Positions 45,681-54,566 of a stretch of 64,000 nucleotides of DNA are shown in pieces. Each line of letters begins with the position of its first letter. The first letter of the stretch is position 1. The stretch covers positions 222,745 through 286,744 of the forward strand of contig CANMND010000004.1 in the NCBI GenBank assembly GCA_947499155.1, in the 5' to 3' direction. The notes under the pieces were generated by a model that worked only from the letters and a program-made list of their open reading frames with translations, was not told the DNA's origin and made no database searches. Source of the stretch: an uncultured Sphingomonadales bacterium. Its GTDB lineage: Bacteria > Pseudomonadota > Alphaproteobacteria > Sphingomonadales > Rhodothalassiaceae. A program made the position numbers and the translations under genes.

Positions 45681-45704
45681 TCGCCAACGGCCCAAACGAT
45701 AAAA

Positions 45705-45745
45705 AAACCGCCCGGCACCTTTATGGTTGCCGGGCGGTTTCTTTT
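45705..45745. terminator. Bidirectional terminator between petC and htpG
   Basis: AAACCGCCCGGC and GCCGGGCGGTTT form a perfect 12-bp stem around a 12-nt loop, with an A-run on the left and a T-rich run on the right. It can terminate both convergent genes. Confidence 0.92.
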
Positions 45746-45755
45746 TGGCCTTGAC

Positions 45756-47684
45756 TCATTCTGCGCTGAGGGACGCTTCAAGCACTTGTGACAGGCGGTG
45801 GGCAAAAGCACTGGGGTCTGACAAGGTTTCACCTTCCAGGAGGCGCGCCTGGTCCAGCAAAAGCAGGGCCGGCTCCTTTATGGCCTCAGCTGACTTGTCG
45901 TGCTTTACGTGCCTGGCCATGGCGACAATCAGGCTATGATCGGGGTTGATCTCCAGAACCTTGGGGCTGGCTGCCCCCAGTTGGTTATGCTGGCGTAAAA
46001 GTCGTTCCAGATGGATATCAAGGCCATTATCGTCCGCAACAAGGCAGGCGGCACTTTCCGTCAGGCGCTCTGAAATCCGCACATCGGCCACAGCATCGCC
46101 CAAAGCCACTTTCAAGACTCCGGCAAGGACTGACATTTCGGCATTTTCGTCCTCTGAGCGATCCTTTTTATCAGACGTTTCCTGGTCTTTCCCCAGGTCT
46201 TTTAAATCCGAACCGCCACGGGTAACGGATTTAAATGAGTGCCCTTCATATTCTGCAGCAGCGGACAGCCAGAAGTCATCAACCGGATCAGACAAAAGCA
46301 GGACGTCCACATCACGGGCACGAAAGCCTTCGATCTGTGGACAGCGACGAACTGATTCCGGGTCACTGCCGGTCGCGTAATAAATGGCAGTCTGGCCATC
46401 TTTCATGCGCGCTATATAATCCGCCAGTGATACCCAGCCGTCCTGTTTGGTGGAGCGAAAGCGTGTCAACTTCAAAAGCTGCTGACGATGATCGGCATCC
46501 TCATATATGCCTTCTTTAAGAACGGCCCCAAAAATCTCCCATATTTCGAGAAACTTTTTTTCATCCTTTTTGGCGAGACTTTCCAGTTCGGAGAGGACCT
46601 TTTTTGTGATCGCTTTTTGCAGGCGGCGCATCATCGGGTCGCTTTGCAGCATTTCCCGGGAGATATTAAGGGAGAGGTCTTCACTATCCACCACACCACG
46701 CAAAAAGCGCAGATAGCCAGGGAGAAGGTCTTCGGTATCATCTGTGATGAAAACCCGCTTTACATAAAGCTTCACCCGTGGTTTGCGGGCAGGGTCAAAC
46801 AGGTCCAGCGGACGTTCAGACGGGATGAACAGCAAGCTGGTATAAGACAGCATACCTTCGGCCCGCGTGTGAATGATATGCGAGGGTGTATCGCCTGCAC
46901 GCGCGACATGGCGATAAAATTCAGTGTAGTTTTCTTCCGTAATCTCACTTTTTGGGCGCGTCCACAGGGCAGCGGCACTGTTAACCTGCTCTGGCTGCGA
47001 GGGGCCACTGTCCCCGCCTTCTTCCTTATCGTCACCTGCTGACGACAGAAAAATAGGGACGGCAATATGGTCAGAATAGGTATGAAGTATGTGCTTAAGC
47101 CGCATCTCTTCAAGGAAATCGTCGGCATCATCTTTCAGGTGCAAAATAACGTCGGTGCCCCGTCCTGCACGCTCAGCCGGACGGATCACATAATCGCCTT
47201 CGCCGGTGCTGTCCCATTCGTGGGCGATATCATCCGCTGCTTTACGGCTGATAACCTGTACCCGGTCTGCGACCATGAAGCTTGCGTAAAAGCCTACGCC
47301 GAACTGGCCGATAAGTGCTGAATCTGTTTTGCCGTCCGTTTTGATTTTTTCTAGAAATGCTGCAGTTCCTGATCGTGCAATGGTACCGAGGTTGTCGATC
47401 AGGTCCTCCTTGTTCATGCCGATACCATTGTCGGACACAGTCAAGGTACGGGCCTTTTTGTCCGCAACTACCTTGATGGCAAGCATGGGATCATCTTTTA
47501 TGAGATCGGCATTGGTCAGCGCTTCATAGCGTAATTTATCACAGGCATCCGATGCGTTTGAGACCAACTCACGCAGGAAAATATCCCGGTCGGAGTAAAC
47601 CGAATGCACCATCAGATGTAAAAGACGGGAGACTTCCGCTTCAAATCCACGGCGTTCTTCGCCTGTTGTTTGGGTTTCTGTCAT
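45756..47684 (-). CDS. htpG: Chaperone HtpG (Hsp90)
   Basis: 642 aa. The N-terminal GHKL ATPase has SDRDIFLRELVSNASDACDKLR (catalytic Glu, Asn), DNGIGM and GQFGVGFYASFM. The middle domain contains the FITDD/LPGYLRFLRGVVDSEDLSLNISRE hallmark, and the C-terminal dimerisation domain is complete. Length fits the family. HtpG remodels clients with DnaK. A 9-9-9 inverted repeat lies 30 bp upstream of the start and may regulate it. Confidence 0.97.
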   Translation of the reverse strand: MTETQTTGEERRGFEAEVSRLLHLMVHSVYSDRDIFLRELVSNASDACDKLRYEALTNADLIKDDPMLAIKVVADKKARTLTVSDNGIGMNKEDLIDNLGTIARSGTAAFLEKIKTDGKTDSALIGQFGVGFYASFMVADRVQVISRKAADDIAHEWDSTGEGDYVIRPAERAGRGTDVILHLKDDADDFLEEMRLKHILHTYSDHIAVPIFLSSAGDDKEEGGDSGPSQPEQVNSAAALWTRPKSEITEENYTEFYRHVARAGDTPSHIIHTRAEGMLSYTSLLFIPSERPLDLFDPARKPRVKLYVKRVFITDDTEDLLPGYLRFLRGVVDSEDLSLNISREMLQSDPMMRRLQKAITKKVLSELESLAKKDEKKFLEIWEIFGAVLKEGIYEDADHRQQLLKLTRFRSTKQDGWVSLADYIARMKDGQTAIYYATGSDPESVRRCPQIEGFRARDVDVLLLSDPVDDFWLSAAAEYEGHSFKSVTRGGSDLKDLGKDQETSDKKDRSEDENAEMSVLAGVLKVALGDAVADVRISERLTESAACLVADDNGLDIHLERLLRQHNQLGAASPKVLEINPDHSLIVAMARHVKHDKSAEAIKEPALLLLDQARLLEGETLSDPSAFAHRLSQVLEASLSAE

Positions 47685-47713
47685 GCCTGGTCCTCATTTT
47701 CAGCATTTGATGT

Positions 47714-47740
47714 CGGGGTGCCATTAATTGGGGCACCCCG
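47714..47740 (-). promoter_or_regulatory. Inverted repeat upstream of htpG
   Basis: CGGGGTGCC and GGCACCCCG are perfect 9-bp arms separated by exactly 9 nt, 30 bp before the htpG start. The geometry copies CIRCE (9-9-9) but the arm sequence does not (TTAGCACTC expected). It could be an operator, an RNA hairpin in the leader, or a terminator of the upstream DUF4340 gene. No T-run follows it. Confidence 0.5.
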
Positions 47741-47825
47741 GCGGTATGACTTGTGTCATGGGATATAGCAGGAATTTGGTATGTTCGTCCGCCGGATCAA
47801 GAGGCGCTGGCCGTTTGGCCAATTA

Positions 47826-48890
47826 TCAGTCGAGAGGGCCGATTTCCTCTTGAATTGCGCTGCGCTGTTTTAAAAGCGATGATACCGCCGCCCTGTCCAG
47901 CCGGAACGCCCAGCCGTCAAATCGGCTCGTTAGCAGCTTTGCTTCCTGTTCGACATCTTGGGGGACATTGGTCAGCATTTGCGGGAGAGATTCCTCATCG
48001 GGCTCTTCATAAAGTGCGTTGATGCTGAGCCAGGCATCGCCGGTTTCATCAAGGCTATCCATAAAGCTGAAGGTCAGAGTCAGGCCATCAAAAGTCTGAA
48101 GGATGGAATGTCCTTTCCTTGAGCCAACTTCATTCTTGCCATCAATGGCCAGCCGTCTCACATCTTCAAAGCGAAGATCTGTATAGGCAGTGGCCACCAT
48201 ATCCATGAGCGCAGTGCTGCCATTTTGGCCGTTTCCAGTTTTGTCCTCCAGGCTAAACGCACTGTCCGGTGAAGAGCGGCTTAAGGTAAAGGGCTGGCTA
48301 TCCCCATATGTGAGAGTAACGCTGGATATGCGGCTGCGATCAAGATGCAGCAGGGTCTGGTCAAGCCACTGAACAGGGGTGGCAAGCACCTCGGGAAGAG
48401 CGCTTACCTGATAGCTGCGAGCTCCATCAGTGGGGCGTACATAACTGGAAAAACTGTTATTTTCATAGGTCCTGTCACCGATATCAAGGTCGACAAGAGT
48501 GTCCCCTGCACTGTCCGCCACATGAATATGCAGCGCGTCATCACCAAGGCCCAGTCGATCATAAAGGGCTGGATTGTCGGTCTTGGCGTACAGGATGCGG
48601 GAGTCTGACAGTCCTTTTAGCAGGATGCGGATTTGGTTGATGTCTGCGGGATATCCGTCTTTTTCCTGGATGCGCCACACAGAGCCGTCCTGTTGGATAT
48701 GAGTGGTGTTAAGCGCGCCTGTTATTTTAAGGGACGCAACATCCCCCAGTTTTTCTGCTAGATCAGGATACAAGGGGTTGCCATGGGAAAAATCCTGATT
48801 GCCGGACCTTTCGCCAAACAAAAACCAGACCGCGCCAAGCACAGCGATAAGAGTGATAAAGCCAAGGACTGTCGTCTGCTTTTCCGTCAT
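47826..48890 (-). CDS. DUF4340 domain protein, last gene of Gld-like ABC operon
   Basis: 354 aa. An N-terminal anchor (LGFITLIAVLGAVWFLFG) precedes an extracytoplasmic part with two similar halves (SLKITGALNTTHIQQDGSVWRIQEKDGYPAD and SVTLTYGDSQPFTLSRSS). DUF4340 proteins regularly accompany GldG-type proteins and ABC-2 transporters across phyla. Function is unknown. The start overlaps the GldG-like stop by 4 bp (ATGA). Confidence 0.82.
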   Translation of the reverse strand: MTEKQTTVLGFITLIAVLGAVWFLFGERSGNQDFSHGNPLYPDLAEKLGDVASLKITGALNTTHIQQDGSVWRIQEKDGYPADINQIRILLKGLSDSRILYAKTDNPALYDRLGLGDDALHIHVADSAGDTLVDLDIGDRTYENNSFSSYVRPTDGARSYQVSALPEVLATPVQWLDQTLLHLDRSRISSVTLTYGDSQPFTLSRSSPDSAFSLEDKTGNGQNGSTALMDMVATAYTDLRFEDVRRLAIDGKNEVGSRKGHSILQTFDGLTLTFSFMDSLDETGDAWLSINALYEEPDEESLPQMLTNVPQDVEQEAKLLTSRFDGWAFRLDRAAVSSLLKQRSAIQEEIGPLD

Positions 48891-50821
48891 GATTGCTGCC
48901 TTCTTTTCCCATTCCGTCGACGACGCAGTGCCGTCAGGAGAAGGGTAACCAGTATCAACAAAACAGGAACAAGGGCGATATTGATGAATGCCAGCCTGCT
49001 GCCAAGTTTTGTGATGTCATCAACCAGGTTGCGCTGAACATCACGCAGTTGCTGGCGGATATCGAGCACCTGCTTGCGGAATCGTTCGGCTTCTGCGTCC
49101 TGCTCTGCGGAGAAAAGCTGGCCGGATTCGCTGGTTTCGTTTTCCAGTTCTGCAAGCCTGCTTTCCGTGAGCGCCAGCTCATCTTGCAGCCTTTCTTCTT
49201 CCTGCCGGAAGCGGGCGTCTGCTGCACTGCGGATTTTTTCTACCACATCAAATGGGCGGCGGGTAACACCTCGCCCGCGCAGTCCCATAAGTGCGTCTGA
49301 TCCACTCAGTTGATCGATACTGTTGATCAAAAGATTGGCGTTATCCGCAACAGGGACGAGAACGCGTTCACCGAAAAAGTTTTGGACCTGCACCCAGAAA
49401 CGGTCGTCAAACAGATCAGTGTCAGCACCGATGATGATTGCAACCGGTTTGGTGCTTTGTGCCAGATGGTTCCTATCGTCTACAGGCTTGTCCGTTTCTT
49501 CTGTGCCGTTGTCCTCTTGGCCTGTTTCATCAGTCGCCTGTGGCGGACCATCGGGAAATGCACTGGCAATATCGCCAGTAATCCGGGCAATCAGGGGATA
49601 ACTTTTATCCGCTGGTTCTATCATGCGCATGATGCGGTCAGGGTCAGGCAGGCCACGGGCCGTTTCCACATCAAGAAGAGCAGAAACAGCGCTCGAGGTG
49701 ACGAGAGGCTCAAATGTGCTCGTTGCCCCGTCCTGGGGAACCAGAACGCCGCTGGTCGCAAGATTGATTTGCTCAAGATTGGAGGTTACAGGGTCATGCC
49801 GGGCAAGATGATCACCCCGGATTGCAAGCCACAACGGATAATCCTTGACTGTGCGGGCGCTGCCATCGCCCATATTTATCCGCTGTGCCAATTCCACATC
49901 ACCGATGATCATGTCGGGAATCATGGCAACGCCCCATGAGGCGAGAAGCGGGCCAAGGGTCGAGTCTTCCGGTCCACGTGGCCCTTGTGTCATGGGGCTG
50001 GCCGCCAGTTTTTCAGAGAAAGGGTCAAGGAAAGCCGCTACGCGTCCACCTTTCATAATAAACTGGTCAATGGCATAGAGCTGTTGATCCGTCAGCATGG
50101 GCGGGTGAATGATCAAAAGAATGGAAATATTGTCCGGGACAGACGTGAAATCATCTTCCAGCATGCTGAGATCAAACATCTGTACAAGCTGCTGATAAAC
50201 AGCCCAGCCGGGTGTGGCCGGTGCGCCATAGCCACCATAGGCCCCAGGAGCCATGGGCAATGTGGTGAGAAGAGAAACAGCTGGCAGTGTCTCTTCCGAT
50301 ACCGATGCGATCAGCTTGGTCAGATCATATTCCAGCAGATCTTCACGCTCTTGCGCAAAGAAAGGAATACGATCGATGCGGGTGGTGAGGTCACGTACCA
50401 CAAGACCCATATAAAGTGACTGGCCCTGGGCTGTGGGGACCCCCTGCATCCCGGCAGCGACAGCGCGGTCTTCATCTTCGGAAAATGGTTCCGGCTCGAC
50501 GATCTCCAGGATCAGTTTGCCGTCTGCCAGACTTTCATAGCTGCGCAAAAGATCACGGATACGACGCCCATAAGAGAAAATCTGCGGATAGCTGCGTGCC
50601 GTATTTTCGGAAAAGAAATAGGTGAGAGTGATGGGCTCTTCCAGTGAGCCGAGAACATGCCGGGTACTGTCAGATATGGAATAAAGCCTGTCTTCGGTCA
50701 GATCGAGCCGGGCTTTGTTACCCACATCCTGGAAGACAACATTAAGGGCCAGAAACAAAACGATAGCCAAAATTCCCACCAGATAGGGCGAGGAGGCCTG
50801 ACGGATTAAACGATTCTTCAT
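48887..50821 (-). CDS. GldG-like ABC-associated membrane protein
   Basis: 644 aa. TM1 (YLVGILAIVLFLALNVVF) leads into a large periplasmic GldG/ABC_transp_aux domain (about 30-420, DLTEDRLYSISDSTRHVL, ITLTYFFSEN, LLIIHPPMLTDQQLYAIDQFIMKGGRVAAFLDP). A coiled coil (about 535-605) and a C-terminal helix (LAFINIALVPVLLILVTLLLTAL) follow. In Bacteroidetes GldAFG is linked to gliding. In non-gliders the complex is widespread with unknown cargo. Start 50821 follows the permease stop by 1 bp; an ATG 8 codons upstream is possible. Confidence 0.87.
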   Translation of the reverse strand: MKNRLIRQASSPYLVGILAIVLFLALNVVFQDVGNKARLDLTEDRLYSISDSTRHVLGSLEEPITLTYFFSENTARSYPQIFSYGRRIRDLLRSYESLADGKLILEIVEPEPFSEDEDRAVAAGMQGVPTAQGQSLYMGLVVRDLTTRIDRIPFFAQEREDLLEYDLTKLIASVSEETLPAVSLLTTLPMAPGAYGGYGAPATPGWAVYQQLVQMFDLSMLEDDFTSVPDNISILLIIHPPMLTDQQLYAIDQFIMKGGRVAAFLDPFSEKLAASPMTQGPRGPEDSTLGPLLASWGVAMIPDMIIGDVELAQRINMGDGSARTVKDYPLWLAIRGDHLARHDPVTSNLEQINLATSGVLVPQDGATSTFEPLVTSSAVSALLDVETARGLPDPDRIMRMIEPADKSYPLIARITGDIASAFPDGPPQATDETGQEDNGTEETDKPVDDRNHLAQSTKPVAIIIGADTDLFDDRFWVQVQNFFGERVLVPVADNANLLINSIDQLSGSDALMGLRGRGVTRRPFDVVEKIRSAADARFRQEEERLQDELALTESRLAELENETSESGQLFSAEQDAEAERFRKQVLDIRQQLRDVQRNLVDDITKLGSRLAFINIALVPVLLILVTLLLTALRRRRNGKRRQQS

Positions 50822-50822
50822 G

Positions 50823-51563
50823 TCAGCCAACTTCCTTTTTCGCATCGATGATCATGCGCCCCAAAAACAGCCACAAGGCGATCAGGCTGAGAAAGTAAAG
50901 CAGGTCGCGGAAATCCAGGACACCCTTGGAAATGGCGCTGAAGCGGGTGAGAAAAGAAAAGCCCGCGACAAGGGATGTGAACCAGTCCGGCGCCCAGCCC
51001 TCAAAAAATCCAAGCACCATCGGCAGGCCGCTTACAGTGAAGACGAAGCAGATGGCAATGGCGAGAACGAAAGCAATAACCTGGTTCTTGCTGAGCGCCG
51101 ACATGGCTGCTCCTATCGCGAGATAACCACCGGCCATCAATAAGGTGCCGATATAACTGGCGATGATCACACCATTGTCAGGATTGCCCAGATAATTGAC
51201 GGTAATCCAAACCGGAGCTGTGAAAGCGACGGCAACCGCTATGAATGCCCAGGCCGCCAGGAATTTACCGATGATCGCAGCACTTGGGCTGATGGGGAGT
51301 GTCAGTAAAAGTTCGATGGTCCCCGATTTTCGCTCTTCTGCCCAAAGGCGCATGGCAATGGCAGGTATGAGAAACAGGAAAAGCCAGGGCTGATATGCAA
51401 AGAATGGCTCCAGGTCTGCTTGTCCGCGCTCATAAAACCCACCGACAAAGAAGGTGAATATACCGGATATCACGAGATATATGACCAGAAAGACGATGGC
51501 GACGGGTGTCGCAAAATAACTGGCAAACTCGCGGCGGAAAATGCTGCTGATCCCGCGTATCAT
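50823..51563 (-). CDS. ABC-2 type permease, GldF-like
   Basis: 246 aa with six membrane helices. ISSIFRREFASYFATPVAIVFLVIYLVISGIFTFF and EERKSGTIELLLTLPISPSAAIIGKFLA are the signature segments of GldF-type ABC-2 permeases. It is coupled by 4-bp overlap to the ATPase upstream and stops 1 bp before the GldG-like gene. The four genes form one complex. Confidence 0.9.
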   Translation of the reverse strand: MIRGISSIFRREFASYFATPVAIVFLVIYLVISGIFTFFVGGFYERGQADLEPFFAYQPWLFLFLIPAIAMRLWAEERKSGTIELLLTLPISPSAAIIGKFLAAWAFIAVAVAFTAPVWITVNYLGNPDNGVIIASYIGTLLMAGGYLAIGAAMSALSKNQVIAFVLAIAICFVFTVSGLPMVLGFFEGWAPDWFTSLVAGFSFLTRFSAISKGVLDFRDLLYFLSLIALWLFLGRMIIDAKKEVG

Positions 51564-52549
51564 GACAAGGCCTCCTCTTCGGCGCGGACACTGTCGGTTG
51601 CTGGGTCAGTATGGGTAAGCGTACGAAACACTTCTTCCAGACGCCCGGCTTCAAGGCTGATCTGTCTGACCGCAATTCCCGCGTCGTCAAGTGCTGCTCG
51701 TACGGGATCAAGCAGAGCCATGCCCTGAACTGGATAAAGAACCAGATTGCTGTAATCTGCGTTATCATGGCGTTCGATTTGTGTAACGCCTTCCATCTTC
51801 TCCAGCACTGTGACGGCAGTGTCACCCTTATCTTGCAACAACTCGATGGAAACGGTGCCATGGCTGCGCGAGCGCCTTTTGAGTTCAGCGGGAGTGCCAT
51901 CGGCAACAATGCGGCCAGCATCAATGATGATGACGCGGCTGCACAGGGCTTCGACTTCTTCGAGAATATGAGTGGAGATAATAATGGCCTTGTCTGGTGC
52001 CATGTCTTCAATCAGGCGGCGCACCTCAAATTTCTGGTTGGGATCAAGGCCATCGGTCGGCTCGTCCAGAATCAGGACCTTAGGGTCATGCAAGATCGCT
52101 TGCGCCAGCCCCACACGGCGGCGATAGCCCTTGGACAGGGTCTCAATTGGCTGGTGAAGAACAGGGCCAATATGAACCGCTGAGGCAGCGCGAGCGCAGG
52201 CGGATTCAAGAGCGTCTGCCCTGATGCCACGCACTCGCCCGACAAAACGCAAGAAAGCCAAGGGCGTCATGTCTTCGTACAAGGGCGCACCTTCGGGCAA
52301 ATAGCCCAATACTTCTCGGGCTTTTTCAGGGTTTAGCGCCACATCATGACCACAGATGAAGGCCTGACCGGAAGTGGGGGGAAGGTAGCCGGTCAGCATT
52401 TTAATGCTGGTGGTTTTCCCGGCTCCATTTGGTCCCAAAAGACCGAGGACCTCACCTCGACGGACCTCAAACGAAATGCCGTTAACTGCGGTAAATGAGC
52501 CAAAACGCCGCAAAAGAGCGTCTGCCTTTATCATTGCTGTCTCGCTCAC
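51560..52549 (-). CDS. ABC ATPase, GldA-like
   Basis: 329 aa. Walker A LGPNGAGKTTSIKML, Q-loop LGYLPEGAPLYEDMTPLAFL, signature LSKGYRRRVGLAQAIL and Walker B VLILDEPTDGLDPNQ are present. The C-terminal part (about 220-329) is an extra regulatory region ending in a VRQISLEAGRLEEVFRTLTH motif typical of ABC-2 exporters. The LSKGYR signature variant is shared with GldA/NosF-like ATPases. First gene of the four-gene operon. Confidence 0.92.
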   Translation of the reverse strand: MSETAMIKADALLRRFGSFTAVNGISFEVRRGEVLGLLGPNGAGKTTSIKMLTGYLPPTSGQAFICGHDVALNPEKAREVLGYLPEGAPLYEDMTPLAFLRFVGRVRGIRADALESACARAASAVHIGPVLHQPIETLSKGYRRRVGLAQAILHDPKVLILDEPTDGLDPNQKFEVRRLIEDMAPDKAIIISTHILEEVEALCSRVIIIDAGRIVADGTPAELKRRSRSHGTVSIELLQDKGDTAVTVLEKMEGVTQIERHDNADYSNLVLYPVQGMALLDPVRAALDDAGIAVRQISLEAGRLEEVFRTLTHTDPATDSVRAEEEALS

Positions 52550-52678
52550 CGTGTTTCCCCTTGTGTCCGCGCTCGCGATTCTCGCATGGGTATCGGATAC
52601 AGAACTTTTTCCCGTAAAGAAACAGGTTCGTTCAGTGCTCCGGCTTATTTAGCTCATCATTGTCGTTTGGTGAAGAGG

Positions 52679-53365
52679 TTAGGCGACCCGTTTGGCGTTT
52701 CGACCCAGGCCATCAAACAGGTCAAGCATGCGTTCGCGCCAGTCGGCTATCAGGTCGCCTTGTTCCAATAGCTCGAAAGAGGAACAGCACCGCGCCCACA
52801 TGAGACCACCAAAGACGCTGTAATCGGCATAAGTTGCACTGTCACCTCCCAGGAAGGGTTGGGATTCCAGAGTTGCACGCAGGGGGGAAAGGGCTGTCTG
52901 AAATGCAGTCCGCTTTTCTTCGCGGTCAGAAGCGAGTTCTTTTAGGCTGATTCCCAGTTTTGGTTCCCATTTATTCTTGAAATAGGTGTGATCGTCCCTG
53001 CCAAGGCTGGTGAGAATATCGTTAGCCAGCATGGGAAACAGCGCGGTCAACATCACCCTGTTGGCCCAGTTATCGATAAAGCGGGCCTGTCCGCGCCCGA
53101 TCGTCCCGCCAAACAGGGACGGGCGATCAGAATAGGTGTCTTCAAGATAGCAGGCAATGTCCCAACTTTCTGATACCCATAAGCCATTGTCTTCAAGCAC
53201 AGGGACAGTGTTTGAGCCAGAAGGGGCAAAGGCTGATTTGTCAACAAATTGGGTGCCCACACATTCCGGGCTGAAGCCCTTGTGTGCGAGTGCCATGCGT
53301 GATCTCCAGACAAATGGGGAAAAACGCACATCACGATCTGCTGCTGTCAGTTCAAATAGTCGCAT
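52679..53365 (-). CDS. Glutathione S-transferase family protein
   Basis: 228 aa. The N-terminal thioredoxin-like domain is atypical (LFELTAADRDVRFSPFVWRSRMALAHKGF, then NTVPVLEDNGLWVSESWDIACYLEDTY with the conserved VPVL and ES). The C-terminal all-helical domain has YADYSVFGGLMWARCCS. It resembles the Ure2p/beta-etherase-like alphaproteobacterial GSTs. Substrate unknown. Start 53365 follows a GGGAG site that lies inside a terminator-like hairpin, which may regulate it. Confidence 0.83.
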   Translation of the reverse strand: MRLFELTAADRDVRFSPFVWRSRMALAHKGFSPECVGTQFVDKSAFAPSGSNTVPVLEDNGLWVSESWDIACYLEDTYSDRPSLFGGTIGRGQARFIDNWANRVMLTALFPMLANDILTSLGRDDHTYFKNKWEPKLGISLKELASDREEKRTAFQTALSPLRATLESQPFLGGDSATYADYSVFGGLMWARCCSSFELLEQGDLIADWRERMLDLFDGLGRNAKRVA

Positions 53366-53402
53366 GAAAAAAAACTCCCGTTTAATTTTATTGCGGGAGT
53401 TT
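53366..53402 (-). terminator. Terminator-like hairpin overlapping the GST ribosome binding site
   Basis: On the minus strand AAACTCCCG, a 13-nt A/T-rich loop and CGGGAGTTT form a 9-bp stem that runs into eight T, directly before the GST start codon. The GGGAG ribosome binding site is in the 3' arm, so the hairpin would both terminate transcription and mask translation. It could also be the terminator of the head-GIN gene 190 bp upstream. Confidence 0.65.
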
Positions 53403-53595
53403 GGCGCGTATCTCTGATGCGGCGCAAGTGGGTATAAGGGGAAAATGTGGCCAATCCGGTTGTGCCAGGCGGAACTGGGATGAGGGGGCATCGGGATGTC
53501 CCGCAAGACAGCAACCGGACCGGTTCTTGGCCAACGCGTTAACCATACGCTTTTAATGGGGCAAAAGTGGGATGAGAATAGGGCAATTGAAAGGC

Positions 53596-54225
53596 TTAAT
53601 CCTTCATTGTAAAGCTGGCAGATCCCGATACTGATACCCTTTTCACAGTGGGGCGTCCCAATGCTGTGACATCGCCCGAGCCGGATATGGAAACAGAGAT
53701 TTCAGACGAGGCATAAACGTCTGCATCCCCTGAGCCGGAAATGCCCACGGAAACTGTTTCACATTGAAGGGATTGGGCAGAAATATCGCCCGAACCACTG
53801 ATGCCGTATTTTGCTTCCCTGCATCGTCCAGTCGCTGTGACATCGCCGGAACCACTTATTCCAATCTGGAACTGGTCAGAGTCGATATTGCGAATATCGG
53901 CGTCTGCTGACCCATTGATGCTGATAGCAGACAGTTCTGGCACTGTGATTGTCGCCAGCATGCCACGGGACTTTCGAAAACTTCCTTTCATCTTGATGAT
54001 CAGGGTGTCGTCTTTCACTCTGGTTTCGATCCGGTTAATTTCGTTGTCATCGGCCTTGATCATGACGGATTGGGCTTCGCCAACAGTCACATCCGCATTA
54101 ATACTGCCACTAATGGTCACTTTGGAAAAAGTTGGTACATCGCGAGCCTGCGTGGTTGTCTTGGACATGGCAGGGCTGGCAAGGCTGACCAAGATCACAG
54201 ACGCTGTAAGTAAGCTGATACGCAT
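53596..54225 (-). CDS. Exported head-GIN domain (DUF2807) protein
   Basis: 209 aa. A signal peptide (ISLLTASVILVSLASPAMS) precedes a beta-helix-like domain built from repeats of ISGSGD (four clear copies) and INGSAD/VSGSAS. DUF2807 (putative auto-transporter adhesin, head GIN) proteins are secreted or surface-linked with unknown function. The ribosome binding site is GGGAGGAAAT. An AT-rich 17-bp palindrome lies 41 bp upstream. No membrane-regulator partner is adjacent. Confidence 0.85.
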   Translation of the reverse strand: MRISLLTASVILVSLASPAMSKTTTQARDVPTFSKVTISGSINADVTVGEAQSVMIKADDNEINRIETRVKDDTLIIKMKGSFRKSRGMLATITVPELSAISINGSADADIRNIDSDQFQIGISGSGDVTATGRCREAKYGISGSGDISAQSLQCETVSVGISGSGDADVYASSEISVSISGSGDVTALGRPTVKRVSVSGSASFTMKD

Positions 54226-54265
54226 TTAATTTCCTCCCGTTTTTATAGTCTATATCATAACAATA

Positions 54266-54282
54266 TATATCTATAAGATATA
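54266..54282. promoter_or_regulatory. Perfect A/T palindrome upstream of the head-GIN gene
   Basis: TATATCT-ATA-AGATATA is a perfect 7-3-7 inverted repeat, 41-57 bp before the start codon and close to the expected -10/-35 zone. A half-site (TATATC) recurs at 54251-54256. It is a candidate operator, but in A/T-rich DNA it may have arisen by chance. Confidence 0.4.
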
Positions 54283-54336
54283 GTAAGCAATCATCGATTC
54301 TGCAGACAACAGCCAGCTTGAAGTCTTTTCGATAAG

Positions 54337-54365
54337 AAAAGCCCGTCATGAGTGCCATGACGGGC
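54337..54365 (-). terminator. Terminator-like hairpin downstream of the TonB receptor
   Basis: GCCCGTCAT and ATGACGGGC form a 9-bp stem with a 7-nt loop, followed on the minus strand by TTTTCTT. It lies about 200 bp after the TonB-receptor stop. It is the first strong terminator for the PQQ-cytochrome-receptor operon. Confidence 0.7.
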
Positions 54366-54566
54366 AAGGATAGAGGGGATGTCTGTAGCGTCAGAGTCCA
54401 AAACGACCTATTAAGCAATGCAAGATACGCGCCAGGACTGTCTAATACATAATGAAACTTAACGATCTCATTATGAGTTATAATATTGCTCTGTCAATAG
54501 AAAAACATCAATTATCTTGCCAAAAATTGTCTGTAACAGTTTAATAATAAGTATCATAGGGTCGGT

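Larger units (their letters stand above)
54226..54566. other. 341-bp A/T-rich intergenic region
   Basis: It is markedly richer in A/T than the rest of the window. It holds the head-GIN promoter and palindrome (54266-54282), the terminator-like hairpin 54337-54365, and about 200 bp after the TonB-receptor stop in which I see no gene. A 30-codon plus-strand ORF at 54452 has no ribosome binding site. Confidence 0.6.

Noticed and set aside
47714..47740. True CIRCE element for HrcA at htpG
   Set aside because: Spacing fits but the arms share almost nothing with TTAGCACTC/GAGTGCTAA, so it is reported only as an unexplained inverted repeat.
54452..54544. 30-codon plus-strand ORF in the A/T-rich gap
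   Set aside because: No ribosome binding site, and A/T-rich DNA gives such frames by chance.
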